A DNA stretch of 64,000 nt from Candidatus Eiseniibacteriota bacterium (GTDB lineage Bacteria > Orphanbacterota > Orphanbacteria > Orphanbacterales > Orphanbacteraceae): positions 79,000-142,999 of the forward strand of contig JAJRWB010000044.1 in NCBI GenBank assembly GCA_024276995.1, written 5' to 3'. Below the pieces are notes generated by a model, which made no database searches, was not told the origin of the DNA, and worked only from the letters and a program-made list of their open reading frames with translations. Positions 1 through 9,121 of the stretch are shown here, piece by piece. How positions within the stretch are numbered: position 1 is the first letter of the stretch; every line of letters begins with the position of its first letter. The position numbers and the translations under genes are program-made.

Positions 1-981
1 ACGAAATTCTCGCTCGGCGTCGACCTCGACAGCGGCACCGTGATGTTCAGCCGCGGCGCAGATTTCTTCCTGCCGACGATCACCATCGACCCGTGGGAGA
101 AGATCGGTATCGGGACCCGCCACCCTAACGCCACACTCGACGTGAACGGCAGCATCAACTGCGTAAGCTCGGTGTGGATCGATGAGCTGATCGAAGGAAA
201 GGGGACGCGCATCGGTTTCGGCGCCATTCGGGACGTTTTTCCGGGGGACCTGCACTGGAATCCGGACTCCACACGGTTCGAACTGAACTACGGGATGCTG
301 ATCGACGGTCCGATCCGGGTGGGCAACGATTCCTACCAGGGGGCGAACAGCGATTACAACTACCTCTCGGAAGGAGCCTTTCCCGAGCCCGTTTCCGGCA
401 TGATGGACAACCAGGGTGATCTTTATGTCGAAAATGATCTCGAGACGGGCGGCGCCCTCGCCGTGGGCGGTCTATTCACGGTGACGTCTATCGACACCCC
501 ATCCGCGACGGACTATAACTACATCGCCTTGACTAAGGCACCCGCGCCGGTGAGTCAGACGATCGATGACGGCAACGATCTGTACGTGTGGGACGACATC
601 GAGGCGGGGGGAACGATCTCCGCATGGAACTTCGTCGATCTCCAGCCGGGACCGGCGAAAAGCGCACCGGGCGATACGCTCCCTCTCGCCACGGCCCGCT
701 CGGTGCTCTCGACCGTCAGGGCGGTTTCCTACCCCGAAACGGGGGGCGCGGGGCGAAGAGAGAAGCGAAACGACGGCGACGGAATTCATCTGAACGCGGG
801 GTTTCTCCCCGAAAGCGTCCCCGCCGAGATCGCGGGGCCGGGAGGAGTCGGCGTGAGCATCGTAGACCTGATCGCCGTGCTGACCCGTGTCGTCCAGGAT
901 CAAGATTCGGTGATCGCTGCGCAGAATGATCGGATCGACAGGCTGGAAGAACAGCTGAGCGCCCGGGACGGCGTACGATGA
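1..981 (+). CDS. Repeat-bearing surface or fibre-like protein, C-terminal part (5' end outside window)
   Basis: The frame is open from the first base, so the ATG at 40 is probably internal and the gene begins upstream. I do not recognise a named family. The sequence near residue 35 (ATLDVNGSI) is like the head of tail-fibre or adhesin stem regions. Two 53-residue units follow, both beginning DYNY and both carrying PVS, DLYV and a GG pair. The last 40 residues form a likely coiled coil (Ile/Val/Leu heptads with an Arg/Glu/Gln-rich face, ending in RIDRLEEQL), which would suit trimerisation. No membrane segment is visible in this part. The next gene is on the other strand after 72 bases. An extracellular structural role is inferred from composition and architecture only. 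Confidence 0.6.
   Translation, partial: TKFSLGVDLDSGTVMFSRGADFFLPTITIDPWEKIGIGTRHPNATLDVNGSINCVSSVWIDELIEGKGTRIGFGAIRDVFPGDLHWNPDSTRFELNYGMLIDGPIRVGNDSYQGANSDYNYLSEGAFPEPVSGMMDNQGDLYVENDLETGGALAVGGLFTVTSIDTPSATDYNYIALTKAPAPVSQTIDDGNDLYVWDDIEAGGTISAWNFVDLQPGPAKSAPGDTLPLATARSVLSTVRAVSYPETGGAGRREKRNDGDGIHLNAGFLPESVPAEIAGPGGVGVSIVDLIAVLTRVVQDQDSVIAAQNDRIDRLEEQLSARDGVR
352..669 (+). repeat. Two tandem 53-codon protein repeats
   Basis: Unit 1 covers about 352-510 and unit 2 about 511-669. Aligned without gaps, they share DYNY at positions 1-4, P.PVS at 11-15, D at 19, DLYV at 23-26, D at 29 and E.GG at 31-34. The DNA has diverged, so this is an old duplication within the coding sequence. Similar units may continue upstream of the window. 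Confidence 0.6.
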
Positions 982-1053
982 GGTCCGGCGAGGCCGTGGC
1001 CTCTTCATCGCGCGGGTCATTCGTCCGGCACCGTACCGACACGCCCGCCCCTT

Positions 1054-2727
1054 TCAGCTTCCGGCCAGCGTCTCTTGTATGGCGCCGCACAGCTCGGTGA
1101 TACCGTACGGCTTTTGAACGTACCGCGCGATCCCGTCGACCATCTCCTCACCGATGTGACCGTCGAGGGTATAGCCGGAACTGAGGATCACCTTCACACC
1201 GGGTTCGATCTTCCGCAGGACTTCGTAGACGGCCTTTCCGTCCTTTCCCGGCATGATCATATCGAGCAGTACGAGATCGATCCTCGCCCGCTCTTTTCGA
1301 AAGCGTTCGATCGCTTCTTCTCCCCCGTGGGCCTCGATGATGCTATAGCCCGCCCTCCTCAGAATCCGGCCCACCACGTCGAGAACCTGTTCTTCGTCGT
1401 CCACCACGAGAATCGTGCCGCTCCCCTTCACGATTTCCTTCTTCGGAGATCCTACCGCCTCTCCAAAATACGCTCCGGACGCGGGCAGCACGATCCGGAT
1501 CGTCGTGCCACCGCCCGGCGGGCTCATCGCGTCGATCGAGCCTCCGTAGTTTCGGATCGTCCCGAGCACGACGGAGAGCCCCAGGCCCGTCCCACGGTCG
1601 GGCGCTTTCGTTGTAAAGAAAGGATCGAAGATTCTGTCGATATCCTCTTCCGGAATGCCCGTACCGGTATCGGTGGTCAGAATCTGGATATATTCTCCCG
1701 GCTCGACGCCGGAAAAATCGCGGCGATTCTTCTCGTCCACGGTGACCCGCCTCGTTTCGATCCGCAGTGTTCCCCCTCCGGGCATCGCATCGGAGGCGTT
1801 GGTGCAGATGTTCAAGAGTGCGAGCTGAATCTGGTTTCCGTCGACAACGACATCGGGCAGTTGTTCCTCCAGGTCGAGATCGATCTGGATGCTCTTCATC
1901 AGCGTCCTGGAGAGCATCTCGTGAAGGTCGCGGATGATCGCGTTGATCGAAGCGGGCCTGCTTTTCAGCTCCTCCTTTCGGGCGAAGGTGAGCATCTTCA
2001 TGGTCAGCTCCTTCGAGCGGAGGGCCGCCTCCTCGATCTGGAGAAACGCATCATACCCGGGATCTCCCGGTTTCAGATCGAGCTTTCCCAGCTGCGCGTT
2101 GAAGAGGATCACGGCGAGGAGATTGTTGAAGTCGTGCGCCACCCCGCCCGCGAGGTGGCCGAGGGCGTCGAGTTTGCTCGACTGCAGGAGCTGCTGGTGA
2201 AGTCTCTCCCTGTCGACTTCCGCCGCCTTCCGGTCGGTGATATCGATGATCGTGCTTTGCAGCCCTGTCACTTCGCCGTCGAGACCGGTAAGGGGTCTCG
2301 AATTGTTGAGCACCGTAATGACGGTTCCGTCTTTTCGCCTGAGACGATGTTCGAAGTTAGTGATCCGCTCGCCGTGGAGGAGTCGATCGTGGGCCGGCTC
2401 GACCGCCGCCGGATCGGCATCGACATCCGGAATACGCAGGCCGAGCAGTTCTTCCCGCGTGTATCCGAGAAGGTCGAGCCCCGCCTGGTTCGAATCGATG
2501 AAATGCATCTCCCTGTCGAACACGTAGATTGCCGCGATCGACTCGTCGAAGATTCCCCTGTACTTCTGTTCACTCTCGCGCAGTTCGCGAATCATGCGGG
2601 CACGGTCGGACAGATCACGAGTCGCCGCCTCTTCCTCGCCGGCACCACGCTCCCCCACACAAGCCGGCTCCGTCTTCAGCCCCCCGTCGAGCTTGCCCGA
2701 TTCCCCGCCGGACCGCTTCTCGATCAT
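1054..2727 (-). CDS. Soluble PAS hybrid histidine kinase with C-terminal receiver domain
   Basis: This 557-residue protein should phosphorylate itself on His and pass the phosphate to its own receiver. I see no membrane segment, so it probably senses a cytoplasmic signal. Order: charged N-terminus (1-45), PAS domain (about 50-165), HisKA dimerisation box with phospho-acceptor His198 in GGVAHDFNN, HATPase with Asn310, DTGTGIP (353-359) and GTGLGLS (379-385), then a receiver (about 437-550) with acidic DD pair near 443, phospho-acceptor Asp489 in LLDM and Lys539. The ATG at 2727 has a GGAGG seven bases upstream, which decides it over an in-frame start at 2859. No separate response regulator lies next to it, so its output partner is elsewhere. 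The family assignment is firm; the signal is unknown. Confidence 0.9.
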   Translation of the reverse strand: MIEKRSGGESGKLDGGLKTEPACVGERGAGEEEAATRDLSDRARMIRELRESEQKYRGIFDESIAAIYVFDREMHFIDSNQAGLDLLGYTREELLGLRIPDVDADPAAVEPAHDRLLHGERITNFEHRLRRKDGTVITVLNNSRPLTGLDGEVTGLQSTIIDITDRKAAEVDRERLHQQLLQSSKLDALGHLAGGVAHDFNNLLAVILFNAQLGKLDLKPGDPGYDAFLQIEEAALRSKELTMKMLTFARKEELKSRPASINAIIRDLHEMLSRTLMKSIQIDLDLEEQLPDVVVDGNQIQLALLNICTNASDAMPGGGTLRIETRRVTVDEKNRRDFSGVEPGEYIQILTTDTGTGIPEEDIDRIFDPFFTTKAPDRGTGLGLSVVLGTIRNYGGSIDAMSPPGGGTTIRIVLPASGAYFGEAVGSPKKEIVKGSGTILVVDDEEQVLDVVGRILRRAGYSIIEAHGGEEAIERFRKERARIDLVLLDMIMPGKDGKAVYEVLRKIEPGVKVILSSGYTLDGHIGEEMVDGIARYVQKPYGITELCGAIQETLAGS

Positions 2728-3497
2728 CGGACGACCTCCGGGTTCACCCGTTTCCGGCCTCAATCGCTTCTCGTCAAGGCGACGATGCTTCTTCCCCTGC
2801 TCCCATCGTATCCTTGCGGATGACCCGATTACAAGCTCCGCGCGCAGCCGGTGAACCAAGGACGTTTCGTCGGGCGAGGCGCCCCTTCCTTTCCGTGAAG
2901 AAGATGTCCCCCGGGGACACCCGGAATTATGGGATATAGGAATTCTTGCGCCCCCCCCTGTTCCGATTCGATAAAAAATCCTATACCCGCAACGGTATGG
3001 TACGGAATCCGTTAGGAACCTCGTCCTTTGCGACAGAATCGGGTCGCTCTTCCTCCCCTCCCGGAACCGATGTTACCTCAGGGCCTTACCGTTTTCCGCT
3101 ATCGTAAAAAACTTTTCTTTCGAAAATGCCCTCGTTCCCCGACTTTCCTCCGCCCCTCGAGACCGATTCTCCCAAGATCGCTTAACTTACCGCTGAATCG
3201 GTCGAATTCGCGCGATTGGTATGAGTATTGCGGTCAATGTATTTTTCCATCGCCACTTCCCGATCACTGAACAAGTGTCGATGACGGAGTTCGCGAAGAT
3301 CTGCGCCCTGCTCGGTGATCCCACGCTGCCTGTCTACAGGCCGCGCCTCAATCCGTATATCGGAATACGCTCCGATGACGCTCGTTCACTGATTTGTTGC
3401 GGATGCATCGTGTGGAGCGCATGATCGTGCAACAGCAGGCACCGTTCGTTTCGCCACGATGGACAGGAAACGTTTCTCGAACCGGGAGAAAACAATT
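2728..3497. other. Intergenic region without a supported gene
   Basis: This 770-base gap separates the divergent histidine kinase and M16 peptidase genes. It is AT-richer than its surroundings, with A-runs near 2974 and 3107. Short open frames near 3028-3424 have no ribosome site and no recognisable protein, and I do not call them. A C8 tract lies at 2951-2958, and a near-palindrome (GTCCCCC/GGGGAC) near 2905. Promoters for both flanking genes should be here, but I cannot place a convincing -35/-10 pair. Confidence 0.5.
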
Positions 3498-5066
3498 ATG
3501 ATGCTCAAGCTCCGGTCCCGCGGCCGGTCGATCCGGATATCGGTGTTTATCGGCATGTTCTGGTGTCTGGGAGCGTCCGTTTCCCCGGCAAGGGGAGAGC
3601 CGGCCGGGCGTCCTGTCCTTTTCGATCGCGTCGAGAAGTTTCGCCTCGACAACGGAATGCGCTTCCTTCTCCTCCCCCGTCATGACGTGCCGATCGTCGC
3701 CGGCAACATCATGGTGAAGGTCGGCAACGTGGATACCCCCGAAGGTTCCACGGGGCTCGCTCACGTGTTCGAGCATATGGCGTTCAAAGGTACCGACGTG
3801 ATCGGAAGTACCGACTTCACGGCGGAATCGGCGCTGCTCGACTCGCTGGTCGAAGCGGGCGAGCGACTTTCTTCCATCCGGAAGGGGCGGGATACGGCGG
3901 CTTCCGAGGATTCCTCCAAGGTGGAACTCGAAGTCGCCGCCCTGGAGGAGCGCGCCGGTCGCTTCAGCGAGCCGATGGCGTTTCCCCGCACATACGATAC
4001 ATATACGTTCGACTTCAACGCCTACACGAGTACCGATGTGACCGCCTACACCGCGTTGCTCGGCGCCAACAATCTCGAGGTCTGGATGCTGATGGAGAGT
4101 GAGCGACTTCAAAACCCCGTCTTCCGCGAGTTCTACTCCGAATTGGAGGTGGTCATGGAGGAGAGGCGCGCCAACACGGACGACAAGCCCGAAGCGGGCG
4201 CACGGGAGCTTCTGAAATCCCTCTTTTTCACGAAACACCCCTACCGTTTCCCGACCATCGGTTTCATGGACGATCTGCGCACGCTGACACCGAAGATGTT
4301 GCGGGAGTTTTTCGACCGGTATTACGCGCCGGGAAACATGGTGGGCGCGCTGGTCGGTGATTTCGATCCGGCGGAAGCCCGCACGTGGCTCACCTCCTAC
4401 TTCGGAGACATTCCATCGAGGCCACTGCCCCCCGGGATCGACACGGTCGAGCCGATTCCCACGAGTCCGAGACGCGGTGTCTACCGGCAGGGGAAGGAGC
4501 GCCGGCTGCAGATGGCGTTTCCCGGGTTCGGCCCGACCGATCCAGACCGGCCGGTTGCCGAGCTGCTCGGCGGCGTCCTTGCCGGGGACCGCACCCGCCG
4601 ACTGACTCGTCGACTCGACCTCGAGGAGGGGGTCGCCAGGGATGTACGGGTCTCTCCGAACGGTGGATTCGATCGTTACCCGGGGTATTTTCTCATCACC
4701 GTCGACGTGATGGCCGGTCATACGAACGAAGAGGCGGAAGAACTCGTCCGGGAGGAACTGCGCCGTCTCGTCGAGGAGCCGGTCACCGCGGAAAAGCTCG
4801 ATGAAATCAGGTCCGCCTGGCGCAAGTCTTTCCTGTTCGGCCTTCAGAAGAACGCGGATCTCGCCGACCTTCTCGCGTTCTACGAGACGATCGACGGCGA
4901 CTGGCGCCTCTCCTACAGACGTTTCGACGACTACGACCGCGTGACTCCGGCGGATGTGAGTCGCCTCGCCGGGGAACTCTTCCAGCCAAAGAACGCGACG
5001 GTCGTCTACCTGGAGCCGGAGGAAGCCTCCGGCGAAGATTCGGACAACAAGGAGGACCGGCCATGA
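3498..5066 (+). CDS. M16 family zinc metallopeptidase, catalytic subunit, exported
   Basis: This 522-residue protein is the active half of a bacterial M16B-type pair. A basic start and hydrophobic stretch (residues 1-32) form a signal peptide. The inverted zinc motif HVFEH lies at 89-93 (His89, Glu92, His93), and the third zinc ligand is a glutamate in ELEVVMEER (215-223). The gap between the two motifs is longer than the usual 76 or so residues because of a charged helical insertion at about 115-160. The ATG at 3498 follows GGGAG at good spacing; the in-frame ATG at 3459 has none. The C-terminus overlaps the next gene by ATGA, so the two subunits are translationally coupled. It probably degrades peptides or small proteins in the periplasm. 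Confidence 0.9.
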   Translation: MMLKLRSRGRSIRISVFIGMFWCLGASVSPARGEPAGRPVLFDRVEKFRLDNGMRFLLLPRHDVPIVAGNIMVKVGNVDTPEGSTGLAHVFEHMAFKGTDVIGSTDFTAESALLDSLVEAGERLSSIRKGRDTAASEDSSKVELEVAALEERAGRFSEPMAFPRTYDTYTFDFNAYTSTDVTAYTALLGANNLEVWMLMESERLQNPVFREFYSELEVVMEERRANTDDKPEAGARELLKSLFFTKHPYRFPTIGFMDDLRTLTPKMLREFFDRYYAPGNMVGALVGDFDPAEARTWLTSYFGDIPSRPLPPGIDTVEPIPTSPRRGVYRQGKERRLQMAFPGFGPTDPDRPVAELLGGVLAGDRTRRLTRRLDLEEGVARDVRVSPNGGFDRYPGYFLITVDVMAGHTNEEAEELVREELRRLVEEPVTAEKLDEIRSAWRKSFLFGLQKNADLADLLAFYETIDGDWRLSYRRFDDYDRVTPADVSRLAGELFQPKNATVVYLEPEEASGEDSDNKEDRP

Positions 5067-6493
5067 ACACCGCGATGCAAAGAGTTGCTGTTGTCGCCCT
5101 CCTCGTGGTCCTGGCCGGGACATCGGCGAGTGCAACGCTGCGAGAACCTTCCGAACTGAAACTCGAACCGCTCGCCTTCACCATGCCCGAAGGGGAGGAA
5201 CTGCTTCTGAGCAACACCATCCGCGTGCTCGTCTTCGAGAACCACGACCTCCCCTTGGTCACGCTCTCCGCCCATGTCGTCATGGGGAAATACTATCTTC
5301 CCGTCGAGCGTGCCACCGCCGTGGAGGTTCTCTCCAGGGTCTGGGATGAAGGGGGCGCCGGTGCTCTCCCCCCCGAAGCGCTCGACTCTCTCGTGGGGAG
5401 ACTCGGCATGTCCCTTCATGCCGGCATCGATGATCGGGAGGCTTACGTCACGGCGCACATGGCGCGCGAGGACCTGTCGCGCGGCGCCGCACTCTGGCGC
5501 GATCTTCTCCTCGACCCCCGGTGGGACGAAGAGCGCGTGGCCCGCGCGAAGGCACGGAAAACCAAGGATCTTCTGTCGATCAACGACAACCCGCGATCGC
5601 TGGCGCGTGTCTGGTTCTGGAGATTGCTGGCCGGACCGGAATCCGCCGAGGGAAGAGTCGCGACACGGCGGGAAATCGAGGCGGTGACGCGCGACGAACT
5701 GCTGGCACTCCACAGGCGGTTCGTGATCCCCCGGGCCACGGTGATCGGCCTTGCCGGAGACATTACGCCCGATGAAGCGCGCGATCTTCTCGAGAAACTC
5801 CTCTCGGGCTGGTCCGCACGGGACGGGGTAGAGCTTCCCGAGATCCTTCCCCCGGTGCGCCGGGCGCGGCCGGGAGTCTACCTACTGCCGGGCGACTTCG
5901 AACAGTGCCGGATACGGATCGGCAGGAATCTCCCCGGACTGACCGACACGGCGGACGACTACCCGGCCGTCATGATCGAGGATTTCGGTGTGGGATACAT
6001 GCGTGTTTTCTACCGAACGAGGCAGGATGGCCTCTCCTACGGAACGGGATCACGGCTGATCGCCGGTCCCTTCGAAGGATCGTGCACCGCCTCGGGGAGC
6101 ACACGGCCGGAAAAAGTGGTGGAACTGGTGCGTGCGGTGCGCGAAGAGATCGACGGCATGGAACAGCGGCCCCTCACGGATCTCGAAGTACGCGGGAGCC
6201 GTACGTTTCAGCTTGGATTGTTCATCCAGAAACTGGAAAGAGCGCGGGATATCCTGCGGCTGCGCCTCCGGGAGATCACCCTCGATTTGCCTCCGAACTA
6301 CTATCCGGATCTCGTGGCGTCGCTGCAGAGCGTCTCGCCCGACGAGGTGGCGGCGGCCGGGAAGCGCTGGCTCGGCTTCGGCGACAATCCCGTGGTGCTC
6401 GTGGTGGGCACACCCGAAGGGGGCCCCGACGCACTCGAGCAGCTCGGTCTCGGCGAGGTCCATATTCTCGAACCGATCGCTTTCGGAGAATGA
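5063..6493 (+). CDS. M16 family peptidase-like protein, non-catalytic partner subunit, exported
   Basis: This 476-residue protein has an N-terminal signal sequence (about 1-24) and the M16 fold but no HxxEH motif; the equivalent region reads GKYYLPVERA. In M16B heterodimers the partner supplies an Arg/Tyr pair that positions substrate, and the segment GYMRVFYRTRQDGLSYG (near residue 312) keeps that R...Y arrangement. It starts inside the stop of the catalytic subunit (ATGA overlap), as expected for a stoichiometric pair. It is followed by 74 bases and then the convergent nadA gene. Confidence 0.85.
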   Translation: MNTAMQRVAVVALLVVLAGTSASATLREPSELKLEPLAFTMPEGEELLLSNTIRVLVFENHDLPLVTLSAHVVMGKYYLPVERATAVEVLSRVWDEGGAGALPPEALDSLVGRLGMSLHAGIDDREAYVTAHMAREDLSRGAALWRDLLLDPRWDEERVARAKARKTKDLLSINDNPRSLARVWFWRLLAGPESAEGRVATRREIEAVTRDELLALHRRFVIPRATVIGLAGDITPDEARDLLEKLLSGWSARDGVELPEILPPVRRARPGVYLLPGDFEQCRIRIGRNLPGLTDTADDYPAVMIEDFGVGYMRVFYRTRQDGLSYGTGSRLIAGPFEGSCTASGSTRPEKVVELVRAVREEIDGMEQRPLTDLEVRGSRTFQLGLFIQKLERARDILRLRLREITLDLPPNYYPDLVASLQSVSPDEVAAAGKRWLGFGDNPVVLVVGTPEGGPDALEQLGLGEVHILEPIAFGE

Positions 6494-6567
6494 GGAGCGT
6501 CGGCAGGCATCGGTTCTTCTGAAGGAGGCGATCACCCTTTCGGCGTAAAACGACACATCCGAATCGG

Positions 6568-7686
6568 TCAACCGTTCGCGAGCATCCGTTCGAGGGCGAC
6601 GAGGGCTGAGCGCGCCACGTCTTCGGGTACGGTGATCCGGTTGATCACCCTGTCGCCGACGAGCGCTTCGAGCGCCTCCATCAGGTTCGGCGGATCGATC
6701 TGGTACATGGTGGCGCAGTTGCACGCATAAGGCGATAGAGGGATGATCATCCTGTCGGGAAGCTCGGCGGCGAGTCGCTGCACCATGTGATGCTCCGTGC
6801 CGACCGCCCACTTCGAGCCCGGTTTCGAAGCGCGGATCGCGGCGATGATCCTCTCGGTGGAACCCGATTCATCCGCCTGCGCGATCACCTCGGCGGTGCA
6901 TTCGGGGTGGGCGATGATCCGGATGCCGGGAAACTTTTCGCGCATCAGCTCACAGTGTTCCGGCTGGAAGGTCATGTGAACGCTGCAGAATCCTTTCCAG
7001 AGGATCACCCTCGCCGCATCGAGCACCTCGCCCGTATTCCCCCCGTCGAATCTCGATGGATCCCACACCGTCATGTCGGAATCACCGATCCCCATCGCGT
7101 GGGCGGTGTTTCGTCCGAGGTGCTCGTCGGGTAGGAAGAGGATCCTCTTCCCCCTTTCGAATGCCCAACGAAACACGCCGGCGGCGTTCGACGAGGTGCA
7201 GACGATCCCGCCGTGGTCGCCGCAGAACGCCTTGATCGCCGCCGTGGAGTTCATGTATGTCACGGGAATCGTCGTGCCGCCGGTGCGCTGTTCGATCTCG
7301 TCCCAGCAGTCGAGCACTTGGTCGAGGTCGGCCATGTCCGCCATCGAACATCCCGCCTTCAGATCGGGCAAAAGGACCGCCTGGTCGGCCGAGGTGAGAA
7401 TGTCGGCGCTTTCGGCCATGAAGTGGACACCGCAAAAGACGATGAAGCGCGCATCGCTCTGCTTCGCCGCGCTGCGTGCGAGCTTGAACGAATCGCCGGT
7501 GAAATCGGCGAAGCGGATGATTTCGTCGCGCTGGTAATGGTGACCGAGGATGACGAGCCTCTTTCCGAGGCTCTTCTTCGCCGCCTCGATTCGATCGAGC
7601 ACTTCCGCGGGCGGAATCCTCGGGCCGGCCCCGTCGCGCACGCGGGGATGCCCCGGGTAAAGGGCGCTGTCGCTTCTCGTCTCCAC
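6568..7686 (-). CDS. nadA: Quinolinate synthase
   Basis: NadA condenses iminoaspartate with dihydroxyacetone phosphate to give quinolinate, the first pyridine in de novo NAD synthesis, and needs an oxygen-sensitive [4Fe-4S] cluster. This 372-residue protein matches the longer Bacillus-type enzyme. The likely cluster cysteines are Cys113 (AGCSMAD), Cys234 (KGFCSVHM) and one of Cys322/Cys324 (ACNCATM). The GTG start at 7686 follows GGAGG seven bases upstream. It lies three bases after an iscS/nifS-type gene, a pairing that makes sense because the desulfurase can supply sulfur for the NadA cluster. nadC is elsewhere in the window (52920-53795); nadB is not seen. Confidence 0.95.
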   Translation of the reverse strand: METRSDSALYPGHPRVRDGAGPRIPPAEVLDRIEAAKKSLGKRLVILGHHYQRDEIIRFADFTGDSFKLARSAAKQSDARFIVFCGVHFMAESADILTSADQAVLLPDLKAGCSMADMADLDQVLDCWDEIEQRTGGTTIPVTYMNSTAAIKAFCGDHGGIVCTSSNAAGVFRWAFERGKRILFLPDEHLGRNTAHAMGIGDSDMTVWDPSRFDGGNTGEVLDAARVILWKGFCSVHMTFQPEHCELMREKFPGIRIIAHPECTAEVIAQADESGSTERIIAAIRASKPGSKWAVGTEHHMVQRLAAELPDRMIIPLSPYACNCATMYQIDPPNLMEALEALVGDRVINRITVPEDVARSALVALERMLANG

Positions 7687-7689
7687 CGC

Positions 7690-8886
7690 CTATCCTCCCG
7701 CGGCGCCGTCGCGCGCCGTGCCGTGGTAGAAGGGCGAGAATCGCCTGAGCCGCCGCACCGCCTCGATCACCCGCTCCGCCGCGAAATCGACTTCCTCTTC
7801 GGTGGTGAACCTTCCGAGGCCGAAGCGGAGACTGCTCCGGGCGAGTTCCTTCCCGACGCCGAGCGCCTCGAGAACATAGGATGATTCGTTGGCGCCGCTC
7901 GAGCAGGCCGAGCCGGGAGAGACCGCCACATCCTCCATCGCCATGAGGAGCGTCTCGCCGTCGACGTATTCGAAGCTGAGATTCAGGCTGTTCGGAAGAG
8001 TGTGCCTCGGATCGCCGTTCCGGTGGACGCCATCCGTCTTCTCCGCGATCCGCTTTTCCAGGCGGTCTCGCAGCGCTCCGATCCGCACCGCCTCTTCGGC
8101 CATCGCTTCGCCGGCAAGACGGCACGCCGCGCCGAGACCGACGACGCCGGGTACGTTGACCGTGCCGGAGCGCAATCCCCGCTCATGTCCGCCGCCGTGA
8201 AGTTGCCGCGCAATCCGGACGCGGGGATTTCTCCTTCGTACATAAAGCGCTCCGACGCCCTTCGGTCCGTACATCTTGTGGGCCGACAGCGAGAGGAGAT
8301 CGATCTTCATCTTCTCCACGTCGACCGGGATCTTTCCCGCGGCCTGGGCGGCGTCGGTGTGAAAGAGAACGCCCGCCTCCGACGTGATCGCCCCGATCTC
8401 GCCGACCGGGTGGAGAACACCGGTCTCGTTGTTCGCCGTCATGAGCGACACGAGAACCGTCTCTTCACCGATGGCGCTCCTCAACCGATCAAGATCGACA
8501 TGTCCCTCGTGATCCACCGGAAGGAGCGTAACCCTCGCGCCCCGCCCGGCAAGCCATTCGAGGGGATCGAGCACCGCCTTGTGTTCGGTGACACATGAAA
8601 TAATATGCGGCCGTGCGGCGCCGCTCGCCTCGACCACCCCCTTGATCGCCAGGTTGTCCGACTCGGTGGCGCCGCCGGTGAAGAAGATCTCCTTCGGCCG
8701 CGCGCCGATGAGAGAAGCGACCTCCTCGCGTGCGAGGTTCACCCCCTCTTCCGCTTCCCAGCCGAACGAGTGGCTCCGGCTCGCCGGGTTCCCGAAGCGT
8801 GTCGAAAACCAGGGGAGCATCGCCTCCACCACGCGCGGATCGCACGGCGTGGTCGCGTGGTGATCGAGATAGACAGGCAGCTTCAT
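7690..8886 (-). CDS. Cysteine desulfurase (IscS/NifS type)
   Basis: This PLP enzyme takes sulfur from cysteine and passes it as a persulfide to Fe-S or thio-cofactor assembly. The 398 residues include the N-terminal signature YLDHHAT, the PLP lysine in SAHKMYGPKG (near 202), and the catalytic cysteine in SPGSACSSG (near 325). The start is taken as the ATG at 8886, because the family begins M-x-x-P-x-YLD and an in-frame TTG at 8925 is itself the -35 hexamer of a promoter. No Shine-Dalgarno sequence precedes 8886, and the promoter predicts a leader of about 0-5 bases. It forms a two-gene unit with nadA, so it may be the dedicated NadA cluster supplier (NifS-like role), although it could also be the general IscS. 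Confidence 0.93.
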   Translation of the reverse strand: MKLPVYLDHHATTPCDPRVVEAMLPWFSTRFGNPASRSHSFGWEAEEGVNLAREEVASLIGARPKEIFFTGGATESDNLAIKGVVEASGAARPHIISCVTEHKAVLDPLEWLAGRGARVTLLPVDHEGHVDLDRLRSAIGEETVLVSLMTANNETGVLHPVGEIGAITSEAGVLFHTDAAQAAGKIPVDVEKMKIDLLSLSAHKMYGPKGVGALYVRRRNPRVRIARQLHGGGHERGLRSGTVNVPGVVGLGAACRLAGEAMAEEAVRIGALRDRLEKRIAEKTDGVHRNGDPRHTLPNSLNLSFEYVDGETLLMAMEDVAVSPGSACSSGANESSYVLEALGVGKELARSSLRFGLGRFTTEEEVDFAAERVIEAVRRLRRFSPFYHGTARDGAAGG

Positions 8887-8896
8887 AACATGTTTC

Positions 8897-8925
8897 AAAA
8901 TAGGTCCACCGGGCCGCATTGTCAA
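8897..8925 (-). promoter_or_regulatory. Sigma70-like promoter for the desulfurase-nadA unit
   Basis: On the minus strand, TTGACA (8925-8920), a 17-base spacer and TATTTT (8902-8897) form a near-consensus promoter. The ATG of the desulfurase starts 11 bases after the -10 box, so the transcript should be leaderless or have only a few untranslated bases. Confidence 0.7.
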
Positions 8926-9040
8926 GAAACAGTTGGAAATACGGGGGTTACGGCATGTCTCGGATCACACTTCCCCCCGATTCCACCGGCAATGCGCCCG
9001 GGAAATACCGCCGCAGGTCATTGGTTCGAAAAAACAGCTT

Positions 9041-9068
9041 TTCACAGGTCACTCGTTTCGCGTATCGT
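9041..9068 (+). promoter_or_regulatory. Possible promoter for the ferredoxin-like gene
   Basis: TTCACA (9041-9046), a 16-base spacer and TATCGT (9063-9068) lie about 55 bases before the ATG at 9122. It is a moderate match only, and the intergenic region (8887-9121) offers nothing better on this strand. Confidence 0.3.
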
Positions 9069-9121
9069 ATCTGTTGAGTCGGCGATCCACTACTGCGCTT
9101 CCCCGCGAAAGGAGGTACGCG

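Noticed and set aside
2940..3430. Short open frames in the gap before the M16 peptidase
   Set aside because: No ribosome sites, odd composition and no resemblance to known proteins; they overlap one another in different frames.
8887..8925. TTG at 8925 as the desulfurase start
   Set aside because: It coincides with the -35 hexamer of a near-consensus promoter, and the added residues are not part of the family.
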